NCBI GenBank assembly: GCA_029240475.1
Contig: JAREAF010000073.1
Location: 1-9,693 of the forward strand
Length of the DNA: 9,693 nucleotides
Origin: Rhodospirillales bacterium
GTDB lineage: Bacteria; Pseudomonadota; Alphaproteobacteria; JAREAF01
Direction of reading: 5' to 3'
Positions 6,107-9,693 of this stretch are shown here, one piece after another; position 1 is the first letter of the stretch; the number at the start of each line of letters is the position of its first letter. A program made the translations under genes and the position numbers. Below the pieces are notes generated by a model. That model ran no database searches. It was not told the DNA's origin and saw nothing but the letters and a program-made list of their open reading frames with translations.

Positions 6107-6751
6107 TCAGCCCCGCCGCAGCAGCGCGATGCATTGCTCGCCGAACCAGTTGGCGAGGCGCATCGAGTTGAGCCCGCGCGCCGTGCCGCGCGAGTCCAGC
6201 ACCAGCGCGCGCTCGATGGTGATGCCGAGCTCGGCCGTAAGATCCTCGAAATCGAGGATGGTGCAGAGATGGATATTGGGCGTGTCGTACCATTCGGCCG
6301 GCAGCGAGGGGGTGGTCGGCATGCGCCCGTCATGGAGCAGCCGCCAGCGCACGCGCCAATGGCCGAAATTGGGGAAGGAGACGATCGTGCGACGGCCGAT
6401 CCGCACCAGCTCCCCCAGCACCTTGCGCGGCGCGCGCGTCGCCTGCAGGGTCTGGCTCAGCACCGCGACATCGAAGGCGTCGCTCGGATAGTCCTTGAGG
6501 TCGGTGTCGGCGTCGCCCTGGATCACCGAGAGGCCGCGCGCAACGCACGCATTGACGCCGGCCTGGCTCAGCTCGATCCCGCGCCCGTCGACGCCGCGGT
6601 CATGCACGAGGTGCTCCAGCAGCGCGCCGTCGCCGCAGCCGACATCGAGCACGCGCGCACCCGACGGGATCATCTCGGCGATGAGCGCGAGGTCGCGGCG
6701 CAGCGGGCCGGCGCTGCGCGCGCGCGGCCTCAAATCCGCCGCCGCGCTCAT
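6107..6751 (-). CDS. metW: MetW, methionine biosynthesis methyltransferase-like protein
   Basis: This 214-residue MetW protein works with MetX in the homoserine acylation branch of methionine synthesis. It has a class I methyltransferase fold with motif I V-L-D-V-G-C-G-D-G (34-42), the acidic G-I-E-L of strand 2, and Q-G-D-A-D-T-D-L. The MetW-specific segments L-S-Q-T-L-Q-A and S-F-P-N-F-G-H-W-x-x-R are present. Further downstream P-x-x-W-Y-D-T-P-N-I-H-x-C-T-I-x-D-F-E is intact. Length matches the family. Its biochemical role is not settled; it is known mainly as a partner or regulator of MetX. The ATG at 6751 overlaps the metX stop as ATGA, a classic translational-coupling arrangement, with GAGG 6 nt upstream inside metX. 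Confidence 0.95.
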   Translation of the reverse strand: MSAAADLRPRARSAGPLRRDLALIAEMIPSGARVLDVGCGDGALLEHLVHDRGVDGRGIELSQAGVNACVARGLSVIQGDADTDLKDYPSDAFDVAVLSQTLQATRAPRKVLGELVRIGRRTIVSFPNFGHWRVRWRLLHDGRMPTTPSLPAEWYDTPNIHLCTILDFEDLTAELGITIERALVLDSRGTARGLNSMRLANWFGEQCIALLRRG

Positions 6752-7917
6752 TTCAGGCCTCGATGCGCCGCCGACCCCGCGAGGAAGCCGGAGAGGGTCT
6801 GGGCGAATTCCGGCTCCTCCAGGAGGAAGGCGTCGTGGCCCTTGTCGCTCTCGATCTCGACGAAGCTCACATTGGCCGCGACCGCGTTGAGGCTGTGCAC
6901 GATCGCGCGGCTCTCGGAGGTCGGGAACAGCCAGTCGCTCGTGAAGGAGACGAGGCAGAAGCGCACGGGCGTGGCGCGGAACGCATTGGCCAGCACGCCT
7001 CCATGCTCCGCGGCAAGATCGAAATAATCCATCGCGCGCGTCAGGTAGAGGTATGAGTTCGCGTCGAACCGCTCGACGAAGCTCGATCCCTGATAGCGCA
7101 GATAGCTCTCGACCTGGAAATCGGCCTCGAAGCCGTAGGTCACCCGCGTGCGGTCCTGCAGGTTGCGGCCGAATTTCTGGTGCAGCGCCGATTCCGAAAG
7201 ATAGGTGATGTGCGCGGCCATGCGCGCGACGGCGAGGCCCCGGCGCGGGTTGCGCCCCTGGGCGAGATAATCGCCGTGGCACCAGTCGGGATCGGCCATG
7301 ATCGCCTGGCGGCCGACCTCGTGGAAGGCGATGTTCTGCGCCGAGTGACGCGCGCCCGTGGCGATCGGCACGGCGGCGAACACCCGCTCGGGATAGGCGC
7401 TCGCCCATTGCAGCACCTGCATGCCGCCCATCGACCCGCCTAGCACGCAGAACAGCTTCTCGATCCCGAGATGGTCGATCAGCAGCTTCTGCGCCCGCAC
7501 CATGTCGGCGACCGTGATGACCGGGAAGGCGAGGCCATAGGGGCGGCCGGTCGCCGGGTTGGGGTCACGCGGGCCCGTCGTCCCCATGCAGGCGCCCAGC
7601 ACATTGACGCAGATGACGAAGAAGCGCTCGGTGTCGATCGGCTTGCCGGGCCCGACCATCGTCTCCCACCAGCCCGGCTTTGCTGTCACGGGGTGGGTCT
7701 CGGCGACGAACTGGTCGCCGGTCAGGGCGTGGCAGACCAGGACCGCGTTGGCGCGCTCGGCGTCGAGCGTCCCATAGGTCTGGTAGGCGATGGTGAAGGG
7801 CCCGAGCTCGGCGCCGGAATCCAGCACGAGCGGCCGGTCGCGCCCGAACTCCACCCGGTGCCCGGGCAGCGAGGCGGAGTGCACGAGGGTTTGAGGTCTT
7901 TGCTGCGGCGCGCTCAT
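6748..7917 (-). CDS. metX: Homoserine O-acyltransferase (MetX)
   Basis: This 389-residue alpha/beta-hydrolase-fold enzyme acylates homoserine at the start of methionine biosynthesis. Signatures are CHALTGDQ (62-69), W-W-E-T-M-V-G-P-G-K-P-I-D-T (83-96), N-V-L-G-A-C-M-G-T-T-G-P (105-116), nucleophile elbow G-G-S162-M-G-G-M-Q, acid D328 (SFTSDWLFP) and His361 (DKGHDAFL). The catalytic triad is complete. Whether the donor is acetyl-CoA or succinyl-CoA cannot be decided by eye. Many MetX enzymes encoded with MetW have turned out to use succinyl-CoA, so that is the more likely choice. The ATG at 7917 is the first good start; upstream in-frame codons offer no ATG or GTG, and a TTG at 8013 lies within the predicted -35 element. 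No Shine-Dalgarno is visible. The chorismate mutase operon diverges from the other side. Confidence 0.95.
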   Translation of the reverse strand: MSAPQQRPQTLVHSASLPGHRVEFGRDRPLVLDSGAELGPFTIAYQTYGTLDAERANAVLVCHALTGDQFVAETHPVTAKPGWWETMVGPGKPIDTERFFVICVNVLGACMGTTGPRDPNPATGRPYGLAFPVITVADMVRAQKLLIDHLGIEKLFCVLGGSMGGMQVLQWASAYPERVFAAVPIATGARHSAQNIAFHEVGRQAIMADPDWCHGDYLAQGRNPRRGLAVARMAAHITYLSESALHQKFGRNLQDRTRVTYGFEADFQVESYLRYQGSSFVERFDANSYLYLTRAMDYFDLAAEHGGVLANAFRATPVRFCLVSFTSDWLFPTSESRAIVHSLNAVAANVSFVEIESDKGHDAFLLEEPEFAQTLSGFLAGSAAHRGLK

Positions 7918-7937
7918 TGGCGTTGAAACCGGACCGT

Positions 7938-7968
7938 CGCCCCGCTCTTGCCGGGCGGGGCGGACCCC
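7938..7968 (-). promoter_or_regulatory. metX leader with two mutually exclusive hairpins
   Basis: On the minus strand CGCCCCGC (7962-7955) and GCGGGGCG (7945-7938) form a perfect 8-bp stem with a 9-nt loop. The same CCCC (7960-7957) can instead pair with the preceding GGGG (7968-7965) around a TCCG tetraloop. No T-tract follows, so it is not a simple terminator. The loop CCGG could also pair with CCGG at 7932-7929. The pairings are seen directly; a regulatory function is inference. It does not match the SAM-II consensus as I know it. Confidence 0.4.
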
Positions 7969-7984
7969 TTGAAATCGGCCGGTA

Positions 7985-8013
7985 GCTAATGGGCTTGGGC
8001 CGTGGAGTGTCAA
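7985..8013 (-). promoter_or_regulatory. Predicted metX promoter
   Basis: On the minus strand a perfect TTGACA (8013-8008) is followed after 17 nt by ATTAGC (7990-7985), or after 18 nt by TTAGCT. An A-rich stretch precedes it. A start about 7 nt later would give a leader of about 60 nt that contains the hairpins. The -10 match is only moderate. Confidence 0.5.
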
Positions 8014-8084
8014 TGTTTTCTTTGCTTTTCGGGGGAGGAGCGACTATCACTTTCGCGCCCATTTCCAAGGCCTTCCAGCCCGTC

Positions 8085-8966
8085 ATGTCCGCCGCTCAGA
8101 ACCCATTGTCCGAGCTGCGCCGCCAGATCGACGAGATCGACACGGCGCTGCACGACCTGATCATGCGGCGCACCGAGGTGGTGCAGCAGATTGCGGCGGT
8201 GAAGGGCTCGAACGGCGCCGCCTTCCATCTTCCGGGCCGCGAGGCCGAGGTCGTGCGCCGGCTGGTGCGGCGCCACCATGGCACCTTCCCGAAGGCCGTC
8301 CTGGTGCGCATCTGGCGCGAGATGATCTCGGCGCTGATCCGCCTGCAGGGGCCGTTCGCGGTGGCGGTCTATGCGCCGGCCGACCGGCTGACCTATTGGG
8401 ATCTGGCGCGCGACCATTACGGCGCCTTGACGCCCATCGTCGCCCATGCCTCCACCGGCCAGGTGGTGAGCGCGGTCACCGAACGCGCGGCGCATATCGG
8501 CATCCTGCCGATGCCCGAGCAGGACGACTCCGATCCCTGGTGGCGCGCGCTCGTCGGCAACGATCCGAAGCTGCCGCGCATCGTTGGGCGGCTGCCCTTC
8601 GGGGCGGGCAATCTCCGCGGCGAGCCCCGCGAGGCGCTGGCGATCGGCCTAGCCGCGCCCCAGAGCACCGGGCACGACCGTTCGCTCCTCGTCATCGAGA
8701 CCATGCGCGAGATCAGCCGCAGCGCGATCAAGACCACGCTGAGCGGTCTCGGCTTCGATCCCGCATTGCTCCAGGCCTGGCGCGAGCCTTCCGGCTCCGA
8801 CCGCCGCCTCTACCTCATCGAGATCGCCGGCTACAGCGACGCCGAGGATCCGCGCCTGCCGCGCCTGGTCGAGGAGCATCGCGAGGATGTGGCGCAGGTC
8901 TGGCGCATCGGCGGCTATGCCGTGCCGCTCACGGCCGAGGAGCTCGGCCTGCCCAAGCGCGCCTGA
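8085..8966 (+). CDS. Chorismate mutase (AroQ type) with long C-terminal extension
   Basis: Residues 1-90 of this 293-residue protein are an all-helical AroQ chorismate mutase, converting chorismate to prephenate for Phe/Tyr synthesis. Residues matching the E. coli CM active site are R12, R29, K40, R52-E53 and a Gln near residue 90 (I-R-L-Q-G). After it, about 91-190 (from F-A-V-A-V-Y-A-P) and about 205-260 (D-R-S-L-L-V-I-E-T...) resemble a worn-down prephenate dehydratase domain and ACT domain, but no T-R-F catalytic motif or E-S-R-P motif is visible. Similar long chorismate mutases exist in alphaproteobacteria. The start ATG at 8085 fits relatives but lacks a good Shine-Dalgarno. An in-frame ATG at 8013 has GGAG 5 nt upstream and would add 24 Phe-rich residues. 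hisC follows 23 nt downstream. Confidence 0.86.
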   Translation: MSAAQNPLSELRRQIDEIDTALHDLIMRRTEVVQQIAAVKGSNGAAFHLPGREAEVVRRLVRRHHGTFPKAVLVRIWREMISALIRLQGPFAVAVYAPADRLTYWDLARDHYGALTPIVAHASTGQVVSAVTERAAHIGILPMPEQDDSDPWWRALVGNDPKLPRIVGRLPFGAGNLRGEPREALAIGLAAPQSTGHDRSLLVIETMREISRSAIKTTLSGLGFDPALLQAWREPSGSDRRLYLIEIAGYSDAEDPRLPRLVEEHREDVAQVWRIGGYAVPLTAEELGLPKRA

Positions 8967-8989
8967 CGCCGGCCGGCCCGAGAGATCAG

Positions 8990-9693
8990 ATGCTTCCGCA
9001 GCCCCGACCCGGGATCTTGGAGATCGCGCCCTATGTGGGCGGCGAGGCGCGCATTCCCGGCATCGAGCGCCCGATCCGGCTCGCCTCGAACGAGAATCCT
9101 TATGGCACGAGCCCGGCGGCCGTGGCCGCCTATCATGCCGCGGCGAGCGCGTTGCACCGTTACCCGGACGGCAGCGCCGCCGCGCTCCGCGCCGCGATCG
9201 GCAAGGCGCACGGGCTCGAGCCTGAACGCATCGTCTGCGGCGCGGGCTCCGACGAGCTCCTGACCTTGCTCGTGCGCGGCTATGCCGGGCCGGGCGACGA
9301 GGTGCTGGTCAGCCGCCATGGTTTTCTCGTTTATCCGATCGCGGCCAAGTCGGCCGGGGCGACGCCCGTCGAGGCGCCGGAGCAGGGCCTCAAGGTCGAT
9401 GTCGACGCGCTGCTCGGCTGCGTCACCCAGCGCACGCGGCTCCTGCTCATCGCCAATCCGAGCAACCCGACGGGGAGCTACCTCACCCCACCCGAGGTCG
9501 AGCAGCTCCATGCCGGATTGCCCGAGCATGTGCTCCTCGTGATCGACGCGGCCTATGCCGAATATGTGACCGCGGCCGATTACGAAGCGGGTGCGGGGCT
9601 CGCGGCGCGGCACGGCAATGTGGTCATGACCCGCACCTTCTCGAAGGCCTATGGCCTCGCCGCGCTGCGCCTGGGCTGGGCCTATGGCCCGCC
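8990..9693 (+). CDS. hisC: Histidinol-phosphate / aromatic aminotransferase (3' end outside window)
   Basis: The first 234 residues of a fold-type I PLP aminotransferase of the HisC family run off the right edge; the complete protein would be about 350-370 residues. Visible motifs are the N-terminal L-A-S-N-E-N-P-Y-G (31-39), H-R-Y-P-D-G (56-61), G-A-G-S-D-E-L (84-90), N-P-S-N-P-T-G (156-162, PLP-ring Asn159), D186-A-A-Y189 (pyridine-nitrogen Asp and phenol Tyr) and T-F-S-K219-A-Y-G-L-A, where K219 is the Schiff-base lysine. The enzyme transaminates histidinol phosphate. Placed directly after chorismate mutase, it may also make Phe/Tyr from phenylpyruvate or arogenate precursors, as reported for some alphaproteobacterial HisC proteins. 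The ATG at 8990 has GAGAG about 5 nt upstream, 23 nt after the chorismate mutase stop, so the two are in one operon. A prephenate dehydrogenase gene would be an expected next gene. Confidence 0.92.
   Translation, partial: MLPQPRPGILEIAPYVGGEARIPGIERPIRLASNENPYGTSPAAVAAYHAAASALHRYPDGSAAALRAAIGKAHGLEPERIVCGAGSDELLTLLVRGYAGPGDEVLVSRHGFLVYPIAAKSAGATPVEAPEQGLKVDVDALLGCVTQRTRLLLIANPSNPTGSYLTPPEVEQLHAGLPEHVLLVIDAAYAEYVTAADYEAGAGLAARHGNVVMTRTFSKAYGLAALRLGWAYGP

Noticed and set aside
6107..7408. Fusion of metW with an upstream extension inside metX
   Set aside because: The extension is metX read out of frame. The ATG at 6751 with GAGG and ATGA overlap gives a normal-length MetW.
7921..7980. SAM-II riboswitch upstream of metX
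   Set aside because: Position and size fit, and a GATTT occurs. The other conserved elements I know (the TTGCA-like loop and the 3' GCTAAA stretch) are missing, so I report only a structured leader.
8013..8084. Phe attenuator leader peptide upstream of chorismate mutase
   Set aside because: The Phe-containing frame has no stop before 8085 and is in frame with the enzyme, so it is an N-terminal extension or untranslated, not a separate leader peptide.
1..9693. Mobile element, CRISPR array, tRNA/rRNA, toxin-antitoxin or defence cluster
   Set aside because: I found no long repeats, transposase or integrase motifs, tRNA-like folds or defence-type domains. Genes are compact, similar in base composition and mainly metabolic.

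Overview
This is a GC-rich chromosomal window, roughly two-thirds G+C by eye, from a proteobacterium, most probably an alphaproteobacterium. The pointers are a YibF-like glutathione transferase beside gloB, a gloB/methyltransferase divergent pair, and metX-metW divergent from a chorismate mutase-hisC operon. The last two arrangements are ones I know from alphaproteobacteria. There are twelve protein genes, two of them cut by the window edges. I see no RNA gene, insertion sequence, prophage or CRISPR.

Layout. (1) 1-1500, plus strand: the tail of an unrecognised gene, then phaB (acetoacetyl-CoA reductase of polyhydroxybutyrate synthesis), then an AhpD/carboxymuconolactone-decarboxylase-like protein. 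(2) 1497-3864, minus strand: reading in transcription order, gloB (glyoxalase II), a glutathione S-transferase 14 nt behind it, then a haloacetate-dehalogenase-like alpha/beta hydrolase. The hydrolase stop overlaps the stop of the plus-strand AhpD-like gene. (3) 3927-5126, plus strand: a divergent SAM-dependent methyltransferase-like gene, then a DoxX-family membrane protein. (4) 5130-7917, minus strand: metX and metW overlapping by 4 nt, then a pirin gene. (5) 8085-9693, plus strand: a chorismate mutase with a long C-terminal extension, then the start of hisC, a histidinol-phosphate/aromatic aminotransferase.

The genes form small metabolic modules rather than one dedicated system: PHB synthesis, methylglyoxal and electrophile detoxification through glutathione, methionine biosynthesis, and aromatic amino acid/histidine biosynthesis. 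Redox or stress-associated proteins (AhpD-like, DoxX, pirin) sit between them.

The points most worth a second look are three. The chorismate mutase has a C-terminal extension that reads like a degenerate prephenate dehydratase plus ACT region. The short metX leader can form two mutually exclusive hairpins next to a good predicted promoter, with no Shine-Dalgarno sequence. Both convergent gene pairs are fused almost completely at their stops. I did not find a convincing new defence or mobile system here.
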